In this document: positions 42,641-52,193 of the stretch, piece by piece
How the letters are laid out: the number at the start of each line of letters is the position of its first letter
Position numbering within the stretch: position 1 is the first letter of the stretch
From: Calditrichota bacterium
GTDB lineage: Bacteria > CLD3
Assembly (NCBI GenBank): GCA_008501735.1
Contig: QQUF01000044.1
Coordinates: forward strand, 129,249-193,248
Reading direction: 5' to 3'
Length of the DNA stretch: 64,000 nt
Translations under genes and position numbers: made by a program
Notes under the pieces: model-generated
Databases searched by the model: none
Told to the model about the DNA's origin: nothing
The model's input: the letters and a program-made list of their open reading frames with translations, nothing else

Positions 42641-43954
42641 TTACTTTTGTTTAAACTCCAAAATTAATGGGCTTCCGATAAAACCAAATTCTTCCCGAAT
42701 TTTTCTCTCTAAATATTTTCTGTAAGGGTCTTCAATCAAGTTAGGTCTATTTACAAAAAATGCAAAAACGGGAGGCGAGTGTTTAATCTGAGAAACAAAT
42801 TTAATTTTGATAAATCTTCCATTTTTCGAAGAAGGTGGATTGTAAAAGAAAACATTTTCCATTACTTCATTCAACTTCGCAGTTGGAATTCTTTTTTGGT
42901 ATTCGGCATAAGTCGGCTCGACTAATTCCATAATTTTACTAACTCTTTGCTTCGTAATTGCAGAAGTAAAAACCTTTGGAATGTATTTAAGTTCAGGAAG
43001 TCTTTTTTCCAAATATTCAGTGTAGTCTTTCAATGTACTTTTGTCTTTATCAACCAAGTCCCATTTGTTTACAACAAGAATTATTGGTTTTTTGAAACTG
43101 TACGCTTCATTAAAAACTCGAATGTCTTGAACATCAAGAGTTTCATTTCCTGAAATTAACTGAATCACCAAATCGCTTCTCTCGATTGCTTTTGTCGTCC
43201 TTAAAGTGCTGTAAAACTCAATTGCATTTTTGACTTTTGCTTTTTTACGTAGTCCTGCTGTATCAATTAAAGTGAATGATTTGCCAAAATATTTAAATTC
43301 TGAGTCAACAGCATCTCTTGTAGTTCCTGGAATGTTGGTTACAATGTGTTGTTTTTTCCCAAGAAGTAAATTTGCCATCGAGGACTTTCCAACATTTGGT
43401 TTTCCCACAATAGCAATTCTAAGCCCCTCAGATTCGTCAACAATGTCTTCTGGAAAACCATCAATAATGTCGTCTAAAAGGTCTCCGATTCTTCTTCCGT
43501 TCAAAGCCGAAATCGGGTGAGGTTCGCCAAGCCCAAATTTATAAAATTCAGTGCTACTTAATTCCAAGTTCTGATTGTCAGCCTTGTTGGAAATCAAAAT
43601 CACTTTGTTACCGACAAAATCTCTTTTGATTTTTTGTGCCAATTCTAAATCATCGTTTGTAATTCCACTAATTGCATCAACAACAAAGAGCAAAACATTC
43701 GCTTCCTCAATTGCCAAAAATGCTTGCTCACGAATCGCTAACTCAATTTCATCTTTTGATTTTTCACCAACAACTCCGCCAGTGTCAACAAGAATGAAAT
43801 TTTTTCCAGCCCAATCAGTTTGGGTGTAATTTCTGTCACGAGTAACTCCAGCAGTAGCATCAATAATTGCGTGTTTCTGCTTAATTAATCTGTTAAAAAG
43901 AGTGGACTTACCTACGTTTGGTCTTCCAACGATTGCTACAATTGGTTTGGGCAT
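42641..43954 (-). CDS. der: ribosome-associated GTPase Der (EngA)
   Basis: A 437-residue protein with two tandem GTPase domains. P-loops are GRPNVGKS (10-17) and GKPNVGKSS (near 186); each has DTxG (VDTGGV, IDTAGL) and NKxD (SNKAD, VNKWD). The C-terminal KH-like domain ends the protein. Der is required for 50S subunit assembly. It lies between the LVIVD lipoprotein gene and the metalloprotease gene, both unrelated in function. Confidence 0.97.
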   Translation of the reverse strand: MPKPIVAIVGRPNVGKSTLFNRLIKQKHAIIDATAGVTRDRNYTQTDWAGKNFILVDTGGVVGEKSKDEIELAIREQAFLAIEEANVLLFVVDAISGITNDDLELAQKIKRDFVGNKVILISNKADNQNLELSSTEFYKFGLGEPHPISALNGRRIGDLLDDIIDGFPEDIVDESEGLRIAIVGKPNVGKSSMANLLLGKKQHIVTNIPGTTRDAVDSEFKYFGKSFTLIDTAGLRKKAKVKNAIEFYSTLRTTKAIERSDLVIQLISGNETLDVQDIRVFNEAYSFKKPIILVVNKWDLVDKDKSTLKDYTEYLEKRLPELKYIPKVFTSAITKQRVSKIMELVEPTYAEYQKRIPTAKLNEVMENVFFYNPPSSKNGRFIKIKFVSQIKHSPPVFAFFVNRPNLIEDPYRKYLERKIREEFGFIGSPLILEFKQK

Positions 43955-43963
43955 TTTATATTT

Positions 43964-45172
43964 TTACTTTCTTCTAAGAATTTTTACGCCGCCATTTTCC
44001 GTTGCAGCGAAAATAAGACCTTTGTAAAAAGTAACACTTGCCACTTTATACTCATTTCCGGAAGGTCCAAATTGGAATCTATCTGTCAAAACAGGGTTTT
44101 CTCTATCTGAAATATCGTAAATGAAAAGACCCTCGTCATCATTTGCTACAAAGATTTTATTGTTAGCTTCATCGATAGCGATGTCATTTGCAGAGTCGTC
44201 AGTTGAAATTGATTTTACAAGTTCAGGTGAGTTAATGTTATCAACTCTGACAATTGCAATTCCTCCGTTTTCGTCAGCGATGTAAACATATTTTCCTTCA
44301 TCTGCAACAACAAGTTTAGTCGCTGCTCCGTCAGTATCAACTCCTCCATAAACATTTGTTCTAAAACTGTGTTCTGAAGCAAGTGAGTCGTAATCTAAAA
44401 CCGCACTTGCAATTTGAAAACCTGCTTCTTCGTTTGCGCAGTAAATCAAAGAATCTCCTACAAGTTTAATTCCTTCTGTGTGTCCTGAAAGTTGAATCTC
44501 CCAAATTTTACTGATTGCATTGTTAATCAAATTAAAATCACGAACAATTACACCTTTTTCACCCGCAGCAATAAATGCATAGGTAAAAAGTTCAGGTGGA
44601 AAAATTAAAGAATCGCTAAAAGTCTTGGTAATTGTTCTAGTAAAGACATCGTAAATTACTGGTTTTGGGAAACCTGTTGGACCTGCACTAAAATCAATTC
44701 TACTGCTGTTGTATTCGCTTTCTGTGTATTCGATTGTGTCATTCAAACAACAAGCGTCTAAAGGTACTGCTTCGATTCCGAAAGTTTGTGCAGAAGCGAC
44801 AACAAAAGTTTCTCCTTGTTCACTAAAGACTTCGTATTCTTGTGTTTGCTGGTTGTAAGTTAGCAAAGCAACTGTGTCTCTTACCAAAGTGATTCTATTG
44901 TTTATGTAACGGAAAAGGTCTCCTCCAACATTTTTTATCAAACTTGGTTTAGTAGAATTAATGTTTTCTACATTCCAAACACTAAAGCCACCTCTTCCTT
45001 GAGCAACAAGCAACAGCGAATCATTTACATAAATATGTTGTGCATCGCCTAGAGTCTCTAATTCGTAAGCAGTTTCGTACTCATTTTGCAATGCGAATGA
45101 GATTGGCTCTTCGGCATCACCACAAGCCCAAATCGTTAAGACAATAAAAAGTATAATTAATAAATTTTTCAT
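43964..45172 (-). CDS. LVIVD-repeat beta-propeller lipoprotein
   Basis: A 402-residue lipoprotein; lipobox TIWAC gives Cys17. LVIVD repeats are visible: YVNDSLLLVAQGRGGFSVWN, YVYIADENGGIAIVRVDN, KIFVANDDEGLFIYDISD, ending with FAATENGGVKILR. Each contributes a blade of a predicted propeller on the periplasmic or outer surface. No function is known for the family. First gene of the run with der, metalloprotease and slt; a -7-like TATATTTG lies at 45235-45228 without a clear -33 partner. Confidence 0.85.
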   Translation of the reverse strand: MKNLLIILFIVLTIWACGDAEEPISFALQNEYETAYELETLGDAQHIYVNDSLLLVAQGRGGFSVWNVENINSTKPSLIKNVGGDLFRYINNRITLVRDTVALLTYNQQTQEYEVFSEQGETFVVASAQTFGIEAVPLDACCLNDTIEYTESEYNSSRIDFSAGPTGFPKPVIYDVFTRTITKTFSDSLIFPPELFTYAFIAAGEKGVIVRDFNLINNAISKIWEIQLSGHTEGIKLVGDSLIYCANEEAGFQIASAVLDYDSLASEHSFRTNVYGGVDTDGAATKLVVADEGKYVYIADENGGIAIVRVDNINSPELVKSISTDDSANDIAIDEANNKIFVANDDEGLFIYDISDRENPVLTDRFQFGPSGNEYKVASVTFYKGLIFAATENGGVKILRRK

Positions 45173-45483
45173 TAGTTTACCCGTAAGTTAATTTTGAGTT
45201 TTGAATAGAAGCGGGAAAGTTAATAAACAAATATAATTTTAGGAAATTAAAGTTGCTACTTCCTTTAAAAATATAATTTTACTTAAAGTAAAAAACCTCT
45301 TAATTAAAAACTTAAATTTTCCCCTTAAACAATAGAAAAATTTAGTAACTTTGCAACCGTGATTTTTAGATGTTATTTGTTTTGTTACCCCAAAAAACAA
45401 TTGCAGTTTTTTGCTTTCAAATTCTGTCATCTTTATTAAAATTTTAATATCAAAACCTGTAAAAACTTTAGTGTTGTCTCTTT
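45173..45483. other. 311-bp divergent intergenic region
   Basis: AT-rich spacer between the LVIVD gene (minus) and the radical-SAM-like gene (plus). It has TATATTTG (45235-45228, minus) and TAACTTTG (45347-45354, plus) as possible -7 boxes; neither has a good -33 partner. A 63-codon open frame on the minus strand (45239-45430) is probably chance. Confidence 0.6.
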
Positions 45484-47850
45484 ATGGATTTTCCTTCTGA
45501 TTTAGAAAAAATGCTCTCTACTGTTTCAAAACCAGCTCGTTACTTGGGCTTGGAAAGAAATTCAAAAATCAAAAAATTCCCTGGAAACTCTGTCAAAATA
45601 GTTTTAGCCTTTCCTGAAGAATATGATTTGGGGATTTACTTTTATCCATTTAAAGAAATTTATCACAAATTGAATTTGAGTGCTGGAATCTTTGCCGAGA
45701 GATTTTACTCGGTTGGAGATGACTTGCAAGAAATTTCAATAGAAAATTCGATTCCTGCTTTAACAATCGAAACTCGCTCTGCCCTAAAAGATTCACCGAT
45801 AATTTTTTTTCCTGTTCTCAATGCATTGCAAATGAAAAATGTTTTGAGAACTTTAGAGTTTGCTAAAATCCCTCTCAAAAGTTCTGACAGAACAGAAAAT
45901 GACCCAATTGTAATTTGTTGGGCTTCTTTTTCAAACCCACTTCCATTACAAGAATTTGCCGATTGCTTTTTGGTCTCAGAAACACCACTTTCATTTCTTC
46001 AACTTTCCGACACAATTAAAGAACGTAGCAAAATCTCACGTGCTGAAACTTTGGAAATACTCAAAAATCTAAATGGGATTTGGGCAAAAAATTCAGATTT
46101 TACTCCTTTGGAATCAGAAACGGAAAACGACGAGTTTTTTAATGAAAGCAAAGAACTCCAAACTTTAATTGACATTGAATTTGGAAAGCAAAAATTTCAG
46201 AAATTTAGATTTCTCACTCAAGGTTGTACTTTTTCAAAAATTAGTGAGTATTTTTCAAAAGACGGAGTATTCTCACTCAAATCTATCGCAAATGGAATTT
46301 TACCTTCTTACGATTTTGACGGTTTTAAGGAAATTGTTGAAAATTCAAGAGGATTTCTTGCAAGTGGAAATTCACAATTAATTTTGGATTACAAACGAGA
46401 CACAAAAAAATTCGGATTAAACTTTGGAATAATTACAGCAAGCGAGAAACTCCGAACAGCTTTGAATTTACCGAGCTTAACTAGAGAATTTTACGACATT
46501 CTTCGGTACTCTATCGACAATAAATGGATTCATTTGAATTTTTACTTTTTCTACTGCTTGCCTTCGGAAACAAACAAAGAACTTGAGGAAAATGCTAGAC
46601 TTCTAAATAACATTCTTGAAGTCTGTGAATTACAAAAAGACATAACTTTAGAGGCTCATTTTGTACCTTTCATTCCAAATCCAAACACTGTTTTTCAGTG
46701 GTATGAAGTTCCCAAAACTGAAACTTTAAAGGAGAAGTCTGAGTTCTTGCAAAGCAAGATTTTCAAAAGTGAAAAATTGAATCTTACTTTTGGGAACTGG
46801 CACGAACACTTGATTGAAGCTGCTCTTTTACGCTCTTCAAACGGAGACTTATTAGAAAAGATTGACTCAAGAAATTTGTTAGAGTGGTTTGAAAACAACG
46901 CAAATTCTCTTGAAGAAGAATTAAGCGAAAAAAGTTTTGAAAAAGAATTTGGTTGGGAAGTCTTTTCTAAGATTCCAAAAAGAGATTTGGTTAAACAATT
47001 ACAAAAATTTTACACTGGTGAAAGTGATTCAGAATTTCCATTTTCAAGGCTTTCTTCAAGGAAAAACGAAACGAGCTTTAGTCAATCAATTTTAAAAAAG
47101 AAAAAACGTAAAGTTCTTGAAAGTTCTTACGGAGTTCGAGTCAAAAGAGTCGCTTCCACAAGACCACAAATCGGAATTTTCACTCGTTACAGACTTTGTT
47201 ACGAAAAACTTGGGCAAGCGAAATTTTTGGGAAACCAAGATTTGGCAAGAGTTTTTGAAAACACCTTTGCTGAAGTAAAAGTTGGACTTAGTTTTACTCA
47301 AGGTCATCTTCCGACTGCTAAATTAAGCTTTGGTCCATTGCTTCCGCAAGGAATCGAAAGTTTAGGTGAGTACGTTGACTTTGACTTTGCAACTTCGACA
47401 GACTTTAGTGAAATCAATAAAGTAAACGGCAAATTACCAAGCGGATTGAAAATAATTAGTGGCAAACCAATTACGGCAAAATTTCCCTCTGTTGGCTCAC
47501 AAGTAAATTCATTTACTTACGCTTTCATTTTTAATTCTGCAAAAATTGAAGAAGACTTAATTAAAAGAATTCTCGAAAAAGAAGAGATTTTAGTTAAAAG
47601 AATAAAAAAAGACGCTGAAACTGAAATAAATGTTAGACCTTTTATAAAAAGTTTAGAATGGTTTCCTGAAAAATTAGTCGTGGAAATTGGTATTGATGAA
47701 ATGAGACGGAGCATAAGATTTGCCGAACTTTTGGAACTTTTGGAACTTTTGAATTTGGAAGAGAACTTTCAGAACTCAATTAAAGTCCAAAGAATCGGGC
47801 AATTTGTAGAACACAACGGGCAAAAATTAACGCCTCTTGAAATAATTTAA
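45484..47850 (+). CDS. radical-SAM-family-derived protein with DUF2344 domain, cluster motif degenerate
   Basis: A 788-residue protein. Residues 1-190 follow the TIGR03960 pattern (KPARYLGLERNS, VLAFPEEYDLGI, FAERFYSVGDDLQE, IPALTIETRSALKDSPIIFF). The place of the CxxxCxxC cluster motif reads CTFSKISE (from Cys248): Lys252 and Glu255 stand where Cys is needed, so it probably cannot bind the usual [4Fe-4S] cluster. A barrel-like region follows (FYCLPSETNKELEENARLL). Residues about 575-788 are DUF2344 (YRLCYEKLGQAKFLGNQDLARVFE, LSFGPLLPQGIES). Family members commonly lie next to RNase E/G genes, as here. Possible RNA modification or structural role. Confidence 0.85.
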   Translation: MDFPSDLEKMLSTVSKPARYLGLERNSKIKKFPGNSVKIVLAFPEEYDLGIYFYPFKEIYHKLNLSAGIFAERFYSVGDDLQEISIENSIPALTIETRSALKDSPIIFFPVLNALQMKNVLRTLEFAKIPLKSSDRTENDPIVICWASFSNPLPLQEFADCFLVSETPLSFLQLSDTIKERSKISRAETLEILKNLNGIWAKNSDFTPLESETENDEFFNESKELQTLIDIEFGKQKFQKFRFLTQGCTFSKISEYFSKDGVFSLKSIANGILPSYDFDGFKEIVENSRGFLASGNSQLILDYKRDTKKFGLNFGIITASEKLRTALNLPSLTREFYDILRYSIDNKWIHLNFYFFYCLPSETNKELEENARLLNNILEVCELQKDITLEAHFVPFIPNPNTVFQWYEVPKTETLKEKSEFLQSKIFKSEKLNLTFGNWHEHLIEAALLRSSNGDLLEKIDSRNLLEWFENNANSLEEELSEKSFEKEFGWEVFSKIPKRDLVKQLQKFYTGESDSEFPFSRLSSRKNETSFSQSILKKKKRKVLESSYGVRVKRVASTRPQIGIFTRYRLCYEKLGQAKFLGNQDLARVFENTFAEVKVGLSFTQGHLPTAKLSFGPLLPQGIESLGEYVDFDFATSTDFSEINKVNGKLPSGLKIISGKPITAKFPSVGSQVNSFTYAFIFNSAKIEEDLIKRILEKEEILVKRIKKDAETEINVRPFIKSLEWFPEKLVVEIGIDEMRRSIRFAELLELLELLNLEENFQNSIKVQRIGQFVEHNGQKLTPLEII

Positions 47851-47864
47851 ATAAGTAGTATTTC

Positions 47865-49436
47865 GTGAAGAAACAAATAGTTATAAACAAAGGCTTATCG
47901 GAAGTCAGAATCGCAATCTTAGAGGACAACGATTTAGTCGAACTTATGGTTGAAAGACCAAACGACGAAAAAATCATCGGTTCAATTTACAAAGGAAAAA
48001 TCGTTAAGATTCTACACCCAATTAAAGGTCTATTTATTGACATTGGAATGGGACAAGATGCTTTTTTACATTTTAACGATGTAAGTTACGGAGCCAATTT
48101 TAACGCCTACAACGACGATTACCCACCGAATGTTGACAAAAAGTTAAAAGGAAAAGGTGGTGAAATCCGAAAAGGACTTTCACTTTATCACGGACAAAAG
48201 ATAATTGTTCAAGCAATCAAAGAGCCAATTGGAAACAAAGGAGTTAGAGTAACTTCAGAAGTTACTCTCCCTGGAAGATATTTAGTTCTCATTCCAGGAG
48301 TTGAGGCAATTAATGTTTCCCGCAAAATTCATCAATTCAAAGAAAAGAAAAGATTAAAGAATCTACTTTCAAGCCTTTTACCGCCAAACTTTGGTGTGAT
48401 TGTTAGAACTGAAGCAGAAGCTCAAGACGAAGAAATTCTGAAAAAAGATTTGCAAGACTTGTTAGATACTTGGGGAAAAATTCAAAGCAGAATTGACGAC
48501 GAAAAACCAATTGACATAATTCACGAAGACAATGAAATTTCTTCAAGTGTAATTCGTGATATTTTCAGAGATAATATTGACAGAGTTGTAATTGACAACA
48601 AAAAACTTTACAAAGAAATCCTTTCTTACGTAAAAGAAATTTCACCTCACTTAGTTGAGAAAGTTGAACATTACAAATCTAAAAAGCCAATCTTTGAAGA
48701 CTTTGGGGTTGAAAGACAAATTTTAGAAAGCCACTCAAAAGCTGTAAACTGTGGAAATGGTGGAGTTTACGTAATTATTGAACAAACAGAAGCATTGGTT
48801 TCAATTGACGTAAATAGTGGAAAATTTCTTAGTAACAAAAATTCTGACATCAATTCACTTAAAGTTAATCTTTTAGCAGCAAAAGAAATCGCAAAACAAC
48901 TTCGCCTTCGAGATCTTGGCGGTTTGATTGTTATTGATTTTATTGATATGCTTGACAGAAAAAATCGTGATGCACTTTACGAAGGTTTCAAAAACGAACT
49001 TTCAAGAGACAGAGCAAAATGGTCAATGTCAGAAATTAGCAGGTTCGGTCTAATCGAACTTGCACGTCAGCGAGAACGTGAAAGTTTATTTCACAGTATG
49101 AGTGACATTTGCCCACTTTGTATCGGAAAAGGAAGAGTTCCGACCAAAGAGTCAATTCTTACTCAAATCGAAATTTGGCTTGCAACTTTTAAAGAACACA
49201 GCAGTGAAAAATCTCTAAAACTAATTGTAAACCAATCTACAAAGGATTTTCTGACAGCAGGTTTAAAAAGTGTCAGATTACAGTTGATGTTTAAATTTTT
49301 CTTAAGAATTGACATTGAGGTTAATGACAAACTTTATGACAGTCAGTTTAAGTTTTTTTCTAAAAAGACAAACCAAGATTTAACAGCAAAATACGGTCAA
49401 ACATTCCTACCTGAACACCACCAAGATTATGCTTAG
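47865..49436 (+). CDS. rng: ribonuclease G/E family endoribonuclease
   Basis: A 523-residue protein starting at GTG. Residues about 35-130 are an S1 RNA-binding domain (GSIYKGKIVKILHPIKGLFIDIGMGQDAFLH in outline). The catalytic region has SIDVNSGKF and the VIDFIDM aspartates that bind magnesium, RQRERESLFHSMSD, and the zinc-link CPLCIGKGR. The length fits RNase G rather than RNase E. It processes rRNA and mRNA 5' regions. It follows the DUF2344 gene after 14 bp, a conserved pairing. Confidence 0.95.
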   Translation: MKKQIVINKGLSEVRIAILEDNDLVELMVERPNDEKIIGSIYKGKIVKILHPIKGLFIDIGMGQDAFLHFNDVSYGANFNAYNDDYPPNVDKKLKGKGGEIRKGLSLYHGQKIIVQAIKEPIGNKGVRVTSEVTLPGRYLVLIPGVEAINVSRKIHQFKEKKRLKNLLSSLLPPNFGVIVRTEAEAQDEEILKKDLQDLLDTWGKIQSRIDDEKPIDIIHEDNEISSSVIRDIFRDNIDRVVIDNKKLYKEILSYVKEISPHLVEKVEHYKSKKPIFEDFGVERQILESHSKAVNCGNGGVYVIIEQTEALVSIDVNSGKFLSNKNSDINSLKVNLLAAKEIAKQLRLRDLGGLIVIDFIDMLDRKNRDALYEGFKNELSRDRAKWSMSEISRFGLIELARQRERESLFHSMSDICPLCIGKGRVPTKESILTQIEIWLATFKEHSSEKSLKLIVNQSTKDFLTAGLKSVRLQLMFKFFLRIDIEVNDKLYDSQFKFFSKKTNQDLTAKYGQTFLPEHHQDYA

Positions 49437-49441
49437 AGAAA

Positions 49442-49651
49442 ATGATTACAAAAGATTTAATTGGTGAACAAATTTATTTGCTTTCGATAATGAAATTAAA
49501 GTATTTCAAAGGCGAAATTGAATTTGAGCAACTTTTAGACTCCGCAAAAGTAGTCCAGAAATTAATCAAAGAACAAGAGAAAGAAGTTTTTGGTAGAAAA
49601 ACTTTAAGAGTTTACCCTTCCGAAATTAAAGATTTGCTAAATTTGATGTAG
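49442..49651 (+). CDS. small hypothetical protein after rng
   Basis: A 69-residue, mostly helical charged protein (QLLDSAKVVQKLIKEQEKEV). No membrane segment and no recognised family. It begins five bases after the rng stop and ends in an intergenic gap, so it is probably read with rng. Existence is likely, function unknown. Confidence 0.5.
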   Translation: MITKDLIGEQIYLLSIMKLKYFKGEIEFEQLLDSAKVVQKLIKEQEKEVFGRKTLRVYPSEIKDLLNLM

Positions 49652-49759
49652 TACTCTTTTTAGTAATCCTGTACCCAAAATCGCACTAACCAACCTTTCC
49701 CACAAATTCCTAATTTTTCCTCTAAAGCAAAAGCATCTAACATTTTGGAGAAATTAAAA

Positions 49760-50170
49760 ATGAGAACCATTTTTTTAATTTTAGCATTTTCTACACTCTT
49801 CATTTCTTGTGAAAATGAAGACGAGAAGTTCCACAAAATAACTTATAGAGTCGAAGGTAATTTTTCAATTCTTGACAGCCTTTTCTACAAACTTCCAGTT
49901 GAAGGTTTACAGAAACAAGGAGCAACAAAACTGAATTGGGAGTATTCTTTTTGGGCAACAAAAGGCGATAAATTAATGCTCAAAGCTGGTAAGGTCGGTG
50001 TGAGAGAAATTCCGAAATTGAGTTTAACCATTCTGCGAGACGAAAGAATAATTTTAGAAACAGAAGCAACTAAAATTGGAGAATTCAATGTTATTCAACT
50101 TAGTTTCGACAATAAATTTAAAATAGTTTCTTACCCATTTTACATCTCTGAAGTTGAGTTAACTCTTTGA
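49760..50170 (+). CDS. small lipoprotein of unknown function
   Basis: A 136-residue protein. ATG 49760 is chosen because GGAG lies nine bases before it and it starts a lipoprotein signal with TLFISC (Cys17); a TTG at 49745 would contain that site. The mature part is predicted beta-rich (KITYRVEGNF, TKLNWEYSFWATKGDKLML), like small periplasmic sandwich proteins. No family recognised. The gene stands alone, converging with the FecCD gene. Confidence 0.65.
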   Translation: MRTIFLILAFSTLFISCENEDEKFHKITYRVEGNFSILDSLFYKLPVEGLQKQGATKLNWEYSFWATKGDKLMLKAGKVGVREIPKLSLTILRDERIILETEATKIGEFNVIQLSFDNKFKIVSYPFYISEVELTL

Positions 50171-50181
50171 AAGAAAGAAGT

Positions 50182-51153
50182 TCACTGCTCGTTTTTATGC
50201 AACAAAACCCAAATGAAAAATGGTCCTCCGAGAATTGCTGTAATTACTCCGACAGGAAGTTCTGATTTTGGAATTGCGATTTTTGCAATCGAATCACAAG
50301 CAATTAAAAATATTCCTCCAATCAAAATACTTACAGGTAAAACTTTTGAAAGGTTTTCACCAAAAACTTTTTTGGCGATATGAGGAACTACTAAACCAAC
50401 AAAACCAATCGGACCAGCAAGTGCAACAATTCCACTAACTAAAACCGATGCTGTTACAATCAATAAATTTTGCAATTTGGCAACGTCAACTCCTCTACTC
50501 TGTGCAAGTTCGTCTCCAATTAACAAAGCGTTCATTTCATTACTTTTGAAGAAGAAAATCAAAGTCGTTGGCAAAACAATTGCAAAAAGTAAAAGCGGTT
50601 TCGTGTAACCTACAACCGTCAAATTCCCCATTAGCCAACGAATTGCTAGAAAGACTTCCGTTGGGTCGGCAAAATATTGAAGAAATAAAATCAATGCTCC
50701 AAAGAAAAAATTTAGTGCAACTCCAGCAAGAAGAATTGTTTTTGTGTCAAATTTTCTAACAAATTTTAAAATGAACTTGATTCCCAAAAGAACCAAAATC
50801 GCACCAAGGAATGCAAAAATTGAAGTTGAGTAGCTTCCTAAAGCTGTGAAATTTTTAAACAAAATTATTGCTAAAATTGCTCCAAAAGCAGCACCGCTTG
50901 AAAGCCCTAAAGTGTAAGGAGTTGCAAGAGAGTTTCTAAAAATTGTCTGAAAAACTAAACCTGAAACAGAAAGTCCAATTCCGACAAGCAAAGTGAAAAT
51001 CATTCTTGGAAGCCGAAGTTCCAAAAGTATAAAATTTCCTTCTGTGGAATCAAAAAGAGAGGTGATTGAGAAATTTCCACTCCCAATAAAAAGAGCAGAA
51101 ATTAAAATGAGAAGAGCAACAAAAAGTAAGAAATATCCTTTTGATTTGCTCAT
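50182..51153 (-). CDS. FecCD/BtuC-type ABC transporter permease
   Basis: A 323-residue membrane protein with about nine to ten helices. It has LRLPRMIFTLLVGIGLSVSG, FRNSLATPYTLGLSSGAAFG and GPIGFVGLVVPHIAK, all signatures of permeases for iron-siderophore, heme or cobalamin import. No ATPase or binding-protein gene is next to it, so the substrate cannot be named. It begins four bases after the glutaminyl cyclase gene. Confidence 0.93.
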   Translation of the reverse strand: MSKSKGYFLLFVALLILISALFIGSGNFSITSLFDSTEGNFILLELRLPRMIFTLLVGIGLSVSGLVFQTIFRNSLATPYTLGLSSGAAFGAILAIILFKNFTALGSYSTSIFAFLGAILVLLGIKFILKFVRKFDTKTILLAGVALNFFFGALILFLQYFADPTEVFLAIRWLMGNLTVVGYTKPLLLFAIVLPTTLIFFFKSNEMNALLIGDELAQSRGVDVAKLQNLLIVTASVLVSGIVALAGPIGFVGLVVPHIAKKVFGENLSKVLPVSILIGGIFLIACDSIAKIAIPKSELPVGVITAILGGPFFIWVLLHKNEQ

Positions 51154-51157
51154 AAAT

Positions 51158-52033
51158 CTATTCGTAAATCAATGCAAGAATTGTCTCACCAACGGCAATG
51201 AGTCCTTGAGTTGAGCAATTTTCAGGAGTGTCTTGTAAAGTATGCCATTGGGGAAAATCCAAATCAATTATGTCAATTACAGGATAACCTTTTTGCAAAA
51301 GTGCAACGTGGTCGTCAATTATGTAACCAAGATTTTCGTCAACAAACTCTGTATAGCCAAGACTTTGAGCCTTTTTCCAAACTTTGTAAACGTAATCCGC
51401 TGCGTAGTAAAGCGAGTAACCGTCCATTTTGTAAACAGGGTTTTTGTCAGCAATCAAGTCAACCAAGATTCCGTAAACAGGCGAAATCCCTTCCATATTT
51501 TCTGCGAAATACTTTGAACCGATGCAATATTTTTCGGTTTCGCCTTCGTGTCCCCAATCTTCTGCATCAAAGAAAACAATGTCAACTCCGTAGTTTTTAA
51601 GGGGATTTTCAGAAATGTGTTTCCCAATTTCCAACAACAAAGCAACTCCCGAACCACCGTCATTTGCACCAATAATTGGTTGTTTAGAAGGAGGGTCATT
51701 TCTATCTGCAAAAGGTCTTGTATCCCAATGAGCACAAAGCAAAATTCTCTGCTCTTGTTCTCCGAATGAAGCGATAATATTTGTCAAATCAAGCGTTACT
51801 TTACGCTCCTTGTCTTCGTATTGAAAGTTTTGCTCCTTAACTCTTGGAGTAAATTTTTTCAATTCCTCAACAAGAAATTCTTTACACTTTTTATGCCCTT
51901 CAGAACCTGGGTCTCTTGGACCAAATTCACTTTGTATTTCAATGTATTTGAAAGCATTTTGAGCACTAAATCTGTACTGTGCGTGAACTGTTGTGCAAAA
52001 GCTAAGAAGTAATAAAAAAAGGATTTTTCGCAT
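51158..52033 (-). CDS. M28-family protein, probable glutaminyl-peptide cyclotransferase
   Basis: A 291-residue exported protein; the signal peptide ends TTVHA (residue 18) before Gln. Zinc-site motifs: AHWDTRPF (101-108), GANDGGSGV (122-130) with Asp124, FFDAEDWG (154-161) with Glu158, and a late His in FPQWHTLQDTPEN. The HWDTRP and FDAEDWG forms fit animal-type glutaminyl cyclases more than aminopeptidases. In Bacteroidota such an enzyme converts N-terminal Gln of exported proteins to pyroglutamate, matching the Gln found after most signal peptides in this window. An aminopeptidase role is the alternative. Confidence 0.82.
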   Translation of the reverse strand: MRKILFLLLLSFCTTVHAQYRFSAQNAFKYIEIQSEFGPRDPGSEGHKKCKEFLVEELKKFTPRVKEQNFQYEDKERKVTLDLTNIIASFGEQEQRILLCAHWDTRPFADRNDPPSKQPIIGANDGGSGVALLLEIGKHISENPLKNYGVDIVFFDAEDWGHEGETEKYCIGSKYFAENMEGISPVYGILVDLIADKNPVYKMDGYSLYYAADYVYKVWKKAQSLGYTEFVDENLGYIIDDHVALLQKGYPVIDIIDLDFPQWHTLQDTPENCSTQGLIAVGETILALIYE

Positions 52034-52193
52034 TATTTTACCTGTAAAAAAGTAGTTTAATCATTAAATTTAAAGACCAAAATTAATGTGGAAAGTTAAA
52101 CAAAATGCAAACTTTTCAGAATACTTTTTTCAGTTTAGACACATTGTTCTACATCTTGCAAAAAATAACTTTTAAAATTTGGATAAATAAAAA

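Noticed and set aside
38715-45172. Slt, metalloprotease, Der and LVIVD genes as one functional system
   Set aside because: They may share a transcript but their roles are unrelated.
45239-45430. 63-codon minus-strand frame in the divergent gap
   Set aside because: No ribosome site, odd composition, overlaps likely promoters.
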